Below, one piece after another: positions 1 to 8,434 of a stretch of DNA of 44,335 nt (the stretch's first letter is position 1; each line of letters opens with the position of its first letter). A model generated the notes under the pieces. It did no database searches and was not told the origin of the DNA. It was given only the letters and a program-made list of their open reading frames with translations. Location: assembly GCA_022769785.1 (NCBI GenBank), contig JALEIY010000023.1:1-44335 (forward strand), written 5' to 3'. A program made the translations under genes and the position numbers. Origin of the DNA: Eubacterium sp. Its GTDB lineage: Bacteria > Bacillota > Clostridia > Lachnospirales > Lachnospiraceae.

Positions 1-735
1 ATTTGCGGACAATGTGGGGCTCCGTATTACAAAACATCCCGGTGGGGAGGGAAAGAGAAAACAGAGCGTATAGTGGAGTGGAAATGCTCCACCTATTTAA
101 AAAAGGGAAGAAAAAACAGAAATCGCCGGGAAGCTGCCAGAAAAACAATCCGGAGTGAAGAAGAAGGCTGTGATAATATTTCCATCCGACAGGAGCAGCT
201 GTTCGGCATAATAGAAGAATTATCCGGCCAACTTCTTTTTTGCCCGGATGAAAAAAAGCTGATGGGCAAAATCGGGAAGGCGCTGGATGCGGTTTTTTTC
301 GGAGAGGAATATAATTACCGGGAAAACAGATTGGAAAAAAAGGCGGAAAATATCAGAAAGAAGGAAAAACGTCTGCTGGATTTACTGCTGGAGGAAGTAA
401 TTACCCCGGAAGAATACCGACAAAAACGGGAGCAGTTAATGGAAGAGGAACGGGAGATTTCCCGGCAGATAGAAAACAGGGAAAAACAGGAAAACAGATT
501 GCAGGAAGAAATGCAGAAACGACAAAAATGGGAGAAAAAATTAACAGAAACGAATTTCGGGGAAATACGGGACAGGGTCTTTTTGACGACCGTGGAAAAT
601 ATTTGTGTGGATGGGGAGGCTTTGTCTATCCGGTTGTCGCCTTCCGCTTTGGAGCTGCTGGCAGATTCCCACAGTGAAATTCAGATGAAATCATTAAACC
701 TCTTGAAAAATCCTGAATTATGTGTCATGCTGTGA
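1..735 (+). CDS. Large serine recombinase, C-terminal part (5' end outside window)
   Basis: Frame +1 is open from base 1: [36 protein letters not shown]...[19 protein letters not shown], a recombinase zinc-ribbon pattern followed by a charged coiled-coil C-terminus. Stop at 733-735. Confidence 0.8.
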   Translation: MCGQCGAPYYKTSRWGGKEKTERIVEWKCSTYLKKGRKNRNRREAARKTIRSEEEGCDNISIRQEQLFGIIEELSGQLLFCPDEKKLMGKIGKALDAVFFGEEYNYRENRLEKKAENIRKKEKRLLDLLLEEVITPEEYRQKREQLMEEEREISRQIENREKQENRLQEEMQKRQKWEKKLTETNFGEIRDRVFLTTVENICVDGEALSIRLSPSALELLADSHSEIQMKSLNLLKNPELCVML

Positions 736-763
736 ACGATTAAAAGAAAGGAGATATCAGCAA

Positions 764-1204
764 ATGAAAAAGTTTTTCAAGGAATTTAAAGAGTTTATCA
801 GTCGGGGAAATGTGATGGATATGGCCATCGGTATCATTATCGGCGGCGCATTTACCGGAATCGTTTCTTCTCTGGTAGAAGATGTGATTAACCCGTTTCT
901 GGGGCTTTTCGGCGGTATGAATTTTGACCGGCTTAGCATTCGGCTGGCGGGAGAGGCGACCTTAAACTATGGGAAATTTATTACGGCAGTTTTGAATTTC
1001 CTTATTATGGCACTGATTATTTTCTGCATTGTGAAGGCAATGAATACCCTGTCTGACAAAATGAAAAAAGAAAAGGACGAAGAGGAAGAAACCCTTACAA
1101 AGGTATGCCCTTTCTGTAAAACAGAGATTCATATTGATGCGGTAAGATGTCCGCACTGCACCTCTGTACTGGAAACAGAACCAGAGAAAACAGAGAAGTG
1201 TTAA
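764..1204 (+). CDS. mscL: Large-conductance mechanosensitive channel MscL with C-terminal zinc ribbon
   Basis: [49 protein letters not shown] is the MscL N-terminus/TM1. The C-terminus has [21 protein letters not shown] aaaggag upstream of ATG 764. Confidence 0.95.
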   Translation: MKKFFKEFKEFISRGNVMDMAIGIIIGGAFTGIVSSLVEDVINPFLGLFGGMNFDRLSIRLAGEATLNYGKFITAVLNFLIMALIIFCIVKAMNTLSDKMKKEKDEEEETLTKVCPFCKTEIHIDAVRCPHCTSVLETEPEKTEKC

Positions 1205-1412
1205 TTTTTGCCGGAAAGTCACAAAAAATAAAGAACTGTTAAAAATCCTTGACCTTGGACTGGAGGACCGTCTGACATCGAAAGTCGGTCTTTTGTCCGG
1301 CGGACAGAGACAGGCTCTGACTCTTTTGATGGCAACCCTGAAAAAGCCGAAGCTTCTGCTGTTAGACGAACATACGGCGGCCCTTGACCCGAAAACAGCG
1401 GCGAAGAATTTG
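1203..1412 (+). pseudogene. ABC transporter ATPase fragment (Q-loop-distal/signature/Walker B part only)
   Basis: Reads TKNKELLKILDLGLEDRLTSKVGLLSGGQRQALTLLMATLKKPKLLLLDEHTAALDPKTAAK, then similarity is lost. No Walker A and no start. Confidence 0.75.
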
Positions 1413-1484
1413 CCAGCGATAAGGCACTTCTCGGATAAAAGAAAACCATGTGCATTCTTTTCATTTTCTGGTGAAAAGGATGCA

Positions 1485-2185
1485 CTTTTTAATACCTGGG
1501 AACCGTAGATAATCAGGTACCCAAGCCCCTGTCTTGCAGCCAGAAATTCACCGATAACGACACCGATTAAACACAACCCGATATCTACCTTCAGAGTGCT
1601 TAAAATAGAAGGAAAATTGATAGGAAGGATAACCTTGGTAAGACAGTCCATCCGATTGCCGTTTAAGGTTCGAATCAGCTTCAGTTTATCCGGGTCTGTG
1701 GACATAAAGCTGGTAAAAAGATTGAGAATACTTCCGAATACCGCTACGGAAATTGCCGTGACGATAATGGTTTTCATGTTATTTCCCAGCCATACAATAA
1801 AAATTGGTGCCATGGCGGATTTGGGAAGGCTGTTTAAAATCACAAAATAAGGCTCTAATATTTCGCTTAAGGTGTGATTCCACCATAAGATTACGGCGAG
1901 CAGGAGGCTGATGCCGGCCACGAGCAGGAAACTGACAAAGGTCTCCGCAAGGGTGATGCCGATATGGGAAAGCAGCTGTCCGTCGGAAAGCAGCTCTCCG
2001 GCACAGGCGGCAATTCCGGAAGGAGAGCTGAAAATAAACGTATTAAGAAGTCCTGTTCTGGCAGCCATCTCCCAGATAACAATAATAAAAAGGAGCAGAA
2101 GAATCTGTACAGACAGCACCCGGCTGTGGTGCTGTTTTATTTTTTTCAGATACAAAGCCTGCTCCGGATGAAATTCTTCTTTCAT
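1485..2185 (-). pseudogene. ABC transporter permease (SsuC/TauC/ThiX-like), 3'-truncated
   Basis: MKEEFHPEQ...LGYLIIYGSQV is a typical BPD-type permease. The expected final TM segment is replaced by sequence antisense to the ATPase fragment and mscL (long read-through ORF 962..2206). ATG at 2185 overlaps the ATPase stop (ATGA). Confidence 0.65.
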
Positions 2186-2949
2186 TCTGATTTCAGCTCC
2201 TTCCATATCTGGTCAAAATATTCCTGAAACTTCGGATGGAGCCGGGATTCGTGAGGAGACAGCCGGCAATCGCTGCCAAAATCAATCGGAATAATTTTCC
2301 GGATATAACCCGGTCTGCGTCCAAGTACAATAATACGGTCAGCAATACTGATGGCCTCCGAAAGGTCATGTGTGACAAAAAGACTTGTAATTTTCCTGCG
2401 GCGAATAATATTTCCGATATCCTCGGATACTTCAAGACGGGTCTGGTAATCGAGAGCACTGAAGGGTTCATCCAGAAGCAGAAGCTTCGGGTTTACCGCC
2501 AGTGTGCGAATCAGAGCAGCCCTCTGCCGCATTCCTCCGGAAAGTTCTCTGGGATACGCATTTGCAAAATCCGCAATACCGTAGTCCTCCATGAGTTCTC
2601 TGACCAGATTTGTCCGGTCTTTCGTAAGCCGGTGCTGAATCTCCAGCCCGAGAATGATATTCTGATATACCGTTCTGTATTCCAGTAAATGATCTTTTTG
2701 CAGCATATAGCCTATGCACGGCTGTCCTCCCGATGATGGATAAATAATATATCCGGACTGAACCGGGATAAAACCGGCAATCAGGTCAAGCAAGGTTGAT
2801 TTTCCGCAGCCGGAAGGCCCGACAATTGCTGCAAATTCCCCGGGAAAGAGATCGAAACTAATATCCGTCAGCGCCCTGGTCTCGCCAGATTTACTGTGGT
2901 ATGTGTGGGTCAGATTTCTGACCGATAAAAAAGGTTGTTTCTTTGGCAA
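2182..2949 (-). CDS. ABC transporter ATP-binding protein, SsuB/TauB/nitrate-type family
   Basis: Walker A GPSGCGKST, signature LSGGMRQRAALIRTL, Walker B LLLLDEPFSALD, H-loop VTHD. Confidence 0.92.
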   Translation of the reverse strand: MPKKQPFLSVRNLTHTYHSKSGETRALTDISFDLFPGEFAAIVGPSGCGKSTLLDLIAGFIPVQSGYIIYPSSGGQPCIGYMLQKDHLLEYRTVYQNIILGLEIQHRLTKDRTNLVRELMEDYGIADFANAYPRELSGGMRQRAALIRTLAVNPKLLLLDEPFSALDYQTRLEVSEDIGNIIRRRKITSLFVTHDLSEAISIADRIIVLGRRPGYIRKIIPIDFGSDCRLSPHESRLHPKFQEYFDQIWKELKSE

Positions 2950-3229
2950 GACATCTCATTCCTTTCTCAAGGGTACAATTTAAAATATGCGGAAAAAACG
3001 GGAGAGTTCGTTCGGGGGAAATTGGACAAAAAATAAATTGACAAAATATTTTGACAAATTTCAAGAAGTTTCCGATGCAAAAAAGAGAATTTGCACACAA
3101 TTTAAATAAATGAAAATATGGGATTTTCTGGTCGAAATAAAATGTCAAGTGGCAAACTGCATAATATTTATTGGAATAAAATGTAAAAAAAACACCTGTA
3201 AAAATATGTGTGTGAACAACTATATCAAT

Positions 3230-3318
3230 TTATCCACACGAAATTCATGGAAAAAACCACTGAAAATCAACTTATCCACAAAGTTATCCACATTATCCAC
3301 AGGTTTTCCTGTGGATGA
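3230..3318 (+). promoter_or_regulatory. Cluster of DnaA boxes
   Basis: Perfect TTATCCACA at 3230-3238, 3272-3280, 3284-3292 and 3293-3301, plus a one-mismatch inverted box TGTGGATGA at 3310-3318. AT-rich tract follows. Confidence 0.75.
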
Positions 3319-3495
3319 AAAAAGTGGATGGTTTCGTCAAGATAAAACATGCGTTTTGTTAATTTTTTAATAAGGGCAAAAAAAAGAGCGAAAAAATGGG
3401 AAAAAGAATGATTATAATTTTTGCAAAATTGAGGTAAAAAAGGAGAAAATTCTGCAAATAACTTTGGGGGAATTCTTCCACATTTGGTGCAAATA

Positions 3496-3504
3496 TGTTA
3501 TACT
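3496..3504 (+). promoter_or_regulatory. Extended -10 promoter element upstream of hpf
   Basis: TGtTATACT about 85 bp upstream of the hpf ATG. A -35 is not obvious. Confidence 0.4.
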
Positions 3505-3513
3505 ATAAATAAC

Positions 3514-3537
3514 ATATCATCTGCATAACGATGATAT
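3514..3537. repeat. Perfect 8-bp inverted repeat in hpf 5' region
   Basis: ATATCATC-tgcataac-GATGATAT just downstream of the putative -10. Operator or RNA hairpin. Confidence 0.45.
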
Positions 3538-3586
3538 ACGGATGGCGGGAAAACTGCCGCCGAATAAAATGAAGGAGTGTGATCTT

Positions 3587-4114
3587 ATGCGTTACATCAT
3601 CTATGGAAAGAATCTGGAAGTATCAGAAGGGCTGAAACAGTCTATCAGTGACAAGTTCAGCAAACTGGAGAAGTTTTTTACGCCCGATACGGAAGTTCAG
3701 GTCACATTAAGCATTCAGAGAGAGAACCAGATCGTGGAAGCAACCATTCCTATGAAAGGAACAATCCTGAGAGCAGAACAGAGCAGCAAAGATATGTATG
3801 CATCCATTGATATGGCGGTGGATGTGCTTGAACGCATGGTGAGAAAATATAAAACAAAAATCTCCAGCCATGGCAAGGGAATCGGAACCTTCAATGAAGA
3901 ATTCCTGGAAGAAGATGTGGACAACCATGAAACAATCCGCATAACAAGAAGCAAACGCTTCGCCATCAAGCCGATGGATGCGGAAGAAGCCTGCATACAG
4001 ATGGAGCTTCTCGGTCATGATTTCTATGTATTCCGCAATGCCAGAACCTTTGAAGTTAACGTAGTCTACAAACGAAAAGACCATACCTATGGTTTAATCG
4101 AGCCGGAGTTCTAA
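3587..4114 (+). CDS. hpf: Ribosome hibernation promoting factor, long form
   Basis: MRYIIYGKNLEVSEGLKQSISDKFSKLEKFF... with C-terminal dimerization domain ...RSKRFAIKPMDAEEACIQMELLGHDFYVFRNARTFEVNVVYKRKDHTYGLIEPE. RBS aaggag. Confidence 0.95.
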   Translation: MRYIIYGKNLEVSEGLKQSISDKFSKLEKFFTPDTEVQVTLSIQRENQIVEATIPMKGTILRAEQSSKDMYASIDMAVDVLERMVRKYKTKISSHGKGIGTFNEEFLEEDVDNHETIRITRSKRFAIKPMDAEEACIQMELLGHDFYVFRNARTFEVNVVYKRKDHTYGLIEPEF

Positions 4115-4187
4115 ATCCTGACGAGTCCTGCAGAGCCCGCAGGGGGCCGGGGAGTGACTAAAGGACGGGGAAACCAAAGATAAATTA

Positions 4188-4231
4188 CAGAGGCTGCGCA
4201 CTATTAGTAAGTAAATAGTGCGCAGCCTCTG
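4188..4231. repeat. 18-bp perfect inverted repeat (hairpin) downstream of hpf
   Basis: CAGAGGCTGCGCACTATT (4188-4205) / AATAGTGCGCAGCCTCTG (4214-4231), 8-nt loop. No T tract follows. Confidence 0.75.
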
Positions 4232-4248
4232 GCTGTATAATGAGGAAT

Positions 4249-4376
4249 CCTGGCGGTGGAAAGCCGCCAGACACCCCGTGCGGGGCGTGAGAAGAAAAAA
4301 GCGGGGCGCTCGCCCCGGGAAAGCGCTGCAGCGCCCCAGCGAAAGTTCCACGCCACCCCGCCTGGAAAAAACTGCA
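4249..4376. repeat. GC-rich multi-hairpin intergenic element (copy A)
   Basis: Outer stem TGGCGGTGGAA...TTCCACGCCA encloses CCCCGtgCGGGG, CGGGGCGctCGCCCCG (4302-4317) and GCGCTGCAGCGC. Surroundings are AT-rich. Confidence 0.55.
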
Positions 4377-4515
4377 TAAAGAAAGGCAAACTCTGATATA
4401 AAGAAAGAATATTTAAAGATTTCATAGCTTGAAAAGCATTACTATCAATGCTACAATATAATCCGTATGCAATTTCGTATAAACGTAATTGAAGCATTCC
4501 ATACAGGAGGAAATT

Positions 4516-7146
4516 ATGGGTTTTGCAGATATATTTTTTGGAAACAAAAGTGAAAGAGAAATAAAAAGAATTACCAAACTGGTAGATGCCATTGAAGCAC
4601 TGGATGAACAGATGCAGGCGCTGTCCGATGAAGAACTTCGTGGAAAAACCGTCGAGTTTAAAGAGCGGTTGGCCAATGGCGAGACACTGGATGATTTGCT
4701 GGTGGAGGCCTTTGCCGTTGTAAGAGAAGCCGCAGACCGTTCCATCCATATGAAACATTACCGGGTACAGCTCATGGGCGGAATCGTTCTCCATCAGGGA
4801 AGAATTGCCGAGATGAAGACCGGTGAAGGAAAGACCCTGGTATCTACACTCCCGGCGTACCTGAATGCGCTGGAAGGAAAAGGCGTTCACATCGTTACCG
4901 TCAATGACTACCTGGCAAAACGAGATGCGGAATGGATGGGAAAGGTTCACGAGTTTCTCGGTCTTAAGGTTGGTGTGATTTTAAACAGCTACAACAGCCA
5001 GGAAAGACAGGAAGCTTATAATTGTGATATTACCTATATTACCAATAACGAACTGGGATTTGATTACCTTCGTGATAATATGGTTATATATAAACAGGAT
5101 TTAGTACAGAGAGAGTTGAATTACGCAATTGTGGATGAGGTAGACTCCGTTCTTATCGACGAGGCGAGAACACCGCTTATCATTTCCGGACAGAGCGGTA
5201 AGTCTACGGATTTATATAAAGCCTGCGATGTGCTGGCAAGACAGATGCAAAGAGGTACCTCCGACGGAGAACTGAGCAAAATGGATGCCATCATGGGTAT
5301 TGATATCGAAGAAGACGGAGATTTCCTGGTAAATGAAAAAGAAAAACAGGTAATGCTGACTACAGAAGGTGTCAAAAAAGTAGAGCAGTTCTTCCATATC
5401 GGCAACCTGGCTGACCCGGAGAACCTGGAGATTCAGCACAATGTCATTCTGGCGCTTCGCGCCCACAATCTCATGTTCCGGGACCAGGATTATGTGGTAA
5501 AGGATAACGAGGTTCTTATTGTCGATGAATTTACCGGACGTATCATGCCGGGTCGCCGTTATTCCGACGGACTCCATCAGGCAATCGAAGCCAAGGAGCA
5601 TGTGAAAGTTAATCGTGAGTCCAAAACTCTGGCAACCATTACATTCCAGAACTTCTTTAACAAATACAAAAAGAAAGCCGGCATGACCGGTACTGCCATG
5701 ACAGAGGACAAGGAGTTCATGGACATTTACGGCATGGATGTGGTAGAGATTCCGACCAATAAGCCGATGATTCGAGTAGATCATGACGATTCCATTTATA
5801 TGACCAAAAAAGAAAAACTCAAAGCAGTTATCAATGAGATTCTGGAATCCCACCGGAAAGGACAGCCTGTGCTTGTGGGTACCATCAACATCGATGCGTC
5901 GGAAGAAGTGAGCCGTCTTTTGAGCAAGGAAGGTGTAAAGCATAATGTCTTAAATGCCAAATTCCATGAGCTGGAGGCAGAGATTGTATCTCATGCGGGA
6001 GAAAAAGGAGCCGTCACTATCGCCACCAATATGGCCGGTCGTGGTACCGATATCAAGCTGGAGGAAGGCGTGGCAGAACTGGGAGGTCTTAAGATTATCG
6101 GTACGGAACGCCATGAAAGCCGTCGAATCGATAACCAGCTCCGCGGTCGTTCCGGTCGTCAGGGAGACCCGGGAGAATCCAAGTTCTTCCTGTCCTTAGA
6201 GGATGATTTGATGCGACTGTTCGGCTCAGAACGAATGATGAATGTTTACCGGGCTCTGGGAATTCCGGAAGGAGAGGAGATTCATCACAAGACCATCACC
6301 AAGCAGATTGAAAAAGCGCAGAAAAAGATAGAAAATAACAACTTCGGTATTCGTAAAAACCTGCTGGATTACGACCAGGTCAACAACGATCAGAGAGAGG
6401 TTATCTATGCGGAAAGACGCCGGGTGCTTGACGGCGAAAGTATGCGTGACGTAATCTACAAGATGATAAAAGATGTGGTCAGCGATGATGTGAACATGGT
6501 TGGCGGAGAACTTCCGGTAAAGGAATGGAATATGGTGGAACTCAATGAGTCCCTGCGAAGAAAGATCCCGTTAAAACCAATCATTTTAACAGAAGAAGAG
6601 AAAGAAAATGATGATAGAGAAGCAGTGATTGAACGTCTTCAGGAAGAAGCCATGGAGCTTTATCATGCAAAAGAAAAAGAATTCGAGGATTTTGCAAAAA
6701 ATAATCTTGTGGACGATGAGAATATGGATCCGGAATCTGAGATTTACAAAGAGGGTATTCGTGAAGCAGAGCGTGTAATTCTTCTGAAAGTTATCGACAG
6801 TAAATGGATGAATCATATCGATGACATGGATCAGCTTCGACAGAGCATTGGTCTGCAGTCCTATGCCCAGAAGGATCCGGTGGTACAGTACAAGTTCCTC
6901 GGCTATGATATGTTTGAGGAAATGACAAGAAATATCCGCCATGATACGGTTGGCGCCCTGATGCATATCCGTATTGAGCAGAAAGTGGAAAGAGAACAGG
7001 TGGCAAAGGCAACCGGAACAAACAAAGACGATACCGTTGCGAAAGGACCATATAAGAGAAAAGAGGCGAAAATCGGCCGTAATTCACCTTGTCCGTGCGG
7101 AAGCGGTAAAAAATACAAACAGTGCTGTGGAAAATACGCAGATTAA
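4516..7146 (+). CDS. secA: Preprotein translocase ATPase SecA
   Basis: [29 protein letters not shown]...[17 protein letters not shown]...[11 protein letters not shown]... C-terminal SEC-C zinc motif [17 protein letters not shown] aggagg. Confidence 0.98.
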   Translation: MGFADIFFGNKSEREIKRITKLVDAIEALDEQMQALSDEELRGKTVEFKERLANGETLDDLLVEAFAVVREAADRSIHMKHYRVQLMGGIVLHQGRIAEMKTGEGKTLVSTLPAYLNALEGKGVHIVTVNDYLAKRDAEWMGKVHEFLGLKVGVILNSYNSQERQEAYNCDITYITNNELGFDYLRDNMVIYKQDLVQRELNYAIVDEVDSVLIDEARTPLIISGQSGKSTDLYKACDVLARQMQRGTSDGELSKMDAIMGIDIEEDGDFLVNEKEKQVMLTTEGVKKVEQFFHIGNLADPENLEIQHNVILALRAHNLMFRDQDYVVKDNEVLIVDEFTGRIMPGRRYSDGLHQAIEAKEHVKVNRESKTLATITFQNFFNKYKKKAGMTGTAMTEDKEFMDIYGMDVVEIPTNKPMIRVDHDDSIYMTKKEKLKAVINEILESHRKGQPVLVGTINIDASEEVSRLLSKEGVKHNVLNAKFHELEAEIVSHAGEKGAVTIATNMAGRGTDIKLEEGVAELGGLKIIGTERHESRRIDNQLRGRSGRQGDPGESKFFLSLEDDLMRLFGSERMMNVYRALGIPEGEEIHHKTITKQIEKAQKKIENNNFGIRKNLLDYDQVNNDQREVIYAERRRVLDGESMRDVIYKMIKDVVSDDVNMVGGELPVKEWNMVELNESLRRKIPLKPIILTEEEKENDDREAVIERLQEEAMELYHAKEKEFEDFAKNNLVDDENMDPESEIYKEGIREAERVILLKVIDSKWMNHIDDMDQLRQSIGLQSYAQKDPVVQYKFLGYDMFEEMTRNIRHDTVGALMHIRIEQKVEREQVAKATGTNKDDTVAKGPYKRKEAKIGRNSPCPCGSGKKYKQCCGKYAD

Positions 7147-7199
7147 AGTCTGCATGAAAATGTTTTTGCAGTAAAAGACAAAAAGATTGAAATACAAAG

Positions 7200-7258
7200 G
7201 GGGACTGCTGTAAAGTGCGGAAAAGGGAAAGACCGGGAACACATTTTGCAGCAGCCCC
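7200..7258. repeat. Inverted repeat between secA and prfB
   Basis: GGGG-a-CTGCTG (7200-7210) pairs with CAGCAGCCCC (7249-7258). No U tract. Confidence 0.45.
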
Positions 7259-7310
7259 ATTTGCATATTTGTAAATAGAATCAGAGGGAAGTAAGAAGGA
7301 GTTTACAGAT

Positions 7311-8432
7311 TTGGTAGAATTAGATCAGTACAGATTCAAATTAAATCAATACAGAGAGCCAATGGAAGAACTGCGGCTGTCTCTGGAACTGGAACGGAAA
7401 GAAAATACCATAAAAGAGCTGGAACCAAAGCTGGAAGAACCGGATTTCTGGTCCGATCCGGACAAAGCACAGGAAACCATGAAAACCTTAAAAGGGCTTA
7501 AGGATACGGTGGAAGGCTTTGAGGAACTGGAAACCTCCATGGAGGATATCACAGTTATGATTGAAATGGCCGATGAAGAGGCAGATACCAGCCTCATACC
7601 GGAAATCGCCGAGATGGTGGAACAGTTTGTGACAGAATTTGAGAAAATGAAGATTCAGACCCTGCTTTCCGGAGAATACGATGCCAACAATGCCATCGTA
7701 ACCCTCCATGCCGGGGCAGGCGGTACCGAATCCTGCGACTGGGCTGGTATGCTGTACCGTATGTACGGAAAATGGGCGGAAAGTCACGGATACAGAACGG
7801 AAGTGCTTGATTATCTGGATGGAGATGAAGCCGGAATCAAGTCCATCACCTTTGAAGTAAACGGAGAGAATGCCTATGGATATCTGAAATCCGAAAAAGG
7901 GGTTCACCGTCTGGTGCGGATTTCACCGTTTAATGCAGCGGGAAAAAGACAGACTTCCTTTGCTTCCTGTGATGTGATGCCGGACATCGAAGAGGATTTA
8001 TCCGTGGATATTGCCGATGAAGATATCCGGATTGATACCTATCGCTCCAGTGGTGCAGGCGGCCAGCATATTAATAAAACCGATTCTGCCATCCGAATTA
8101 CCCATATTCCGACCGGCGTTGTGGTACAGTGTCAGAATGAGCGTTCCCAGCACAAAAACAAAGATAAGGCCATGCAGATGTTAAAGGCAAAGCTTTACCT
8201 TATCAAGCAGCAGGAAAACAGAGATAAACTGTCGGATATCCGGGGAGAAGTTTCAGATAACGGATGGGGAAACCAGATTCGTTCCTATGTGATGCAGCCA
8301 TATACCCTGGTGAAGGACCACAGAACCGGTGAGGAATCCGGCAATGTGGCAAGCGTGATGGACGGCAATCTTGACCAGTTCATGAACGCATATCTTCGCT
8401 GGATTACTTCCGCAGACAGAGAGCAGGCATAA
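7311..8432 (+). CDS. prfB: Peptide chain release factor 2 (RF2), TTG start, no programmed frameshift
   Basis: Continuous ORF from TTG 7311 (RBS aaggag). GGQHINKTDSAIRITHIPTGVVVQCQNERSQHKNK is the class I RF GGQ motif, and the domain-1 pattern matches RF2. Confidence 0.93.
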   Translation: MVELDQYRFKLNQYREPMEELRLSLELERKENTIKELEPKLEEPDFWSDPDKAQETMKTLKGLKDTVEGFEELETSMEDITVMIEMADEEADTSLIPEIAEMVEQFVTEFEKMKIQTLLSGEYDANNAIVTLHAGAGGTESCDWAGMLYRMYGKWAESHGYRTEVLDYLDGDEAGIKSITFEVNGENAYGYLKSEKGVHRLVRISPFNAAGKRQTSFASCDVMPDIEEDLSVDIADEDIRIDTYRSSGAGGQHINKTDSAIRITHIPTGVVVQCQNERSQHKNKDKAMQMLKAKLYLIKQQENRDKLSDIRGEVSDNGWGNQIRSYVMQPYTLVKDHRTGEESGNVASVMDGNLDQFMNAYLRWITSADREQA

Positions 8433-8434
8433 TT

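Noticed and set aside
962-2206. 414-aa minus-strand ORF as a full-length novel protein
   Set aside because: Its first ~240 aa are an ABC permease. The rest is antisense of the ATPase fragment and mscL and reads as low-similarity Phe/Cys/Arg-rich sequence.
3110-3370. 86-aa ORF over the DnaA-box cluster
   Set aside because: Its amino-acid sequence (NLSTKLSTLSTGFPVDEK) simply reflects repeated TTATCCACA boxes. No RBS or homology pattern.
3320-3586. Possible raiA-motif RNA upstream of hpf/raiA
   Set aside because: The hpf upstream region is AT-rich without the extensive GC-containing helices expected. Only the small ATATCATC/GATGATAT repeat is visible. A covariance scan would be decisive.
4118-4176. 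Hammerhead-ribozyme-like core CTGACGA...GAAA downstream of hpf
   Set aside because: CTGACGA fits CUGANGA, but the base before GAAA is G (the 10.1-11.1 pair cannot form as expected) and no stem III partner with an NUH cleavage site was found. The segment CCTGC-agagccc-GCAGG is a simple hairpin.
4204-4950. 248-aa antisense ORF over the secA start
   Set aside because: It crosses the hairpin region and is antisense to secA coding sequence. No RBS or domain signature.
5212-5943. 243-aa antisense ORF inside secA, and similar long antisense ORFs in ispD/tsaD (14878..16005), rnz (13547..14302), the FGGY kinase gene (28751..29479) and ilvB (32832..33317)
   Set aside because: All lie opposite strongly supported genes and have Cys/His/Phe-rich composition of antisense reading. 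No independent evidence.
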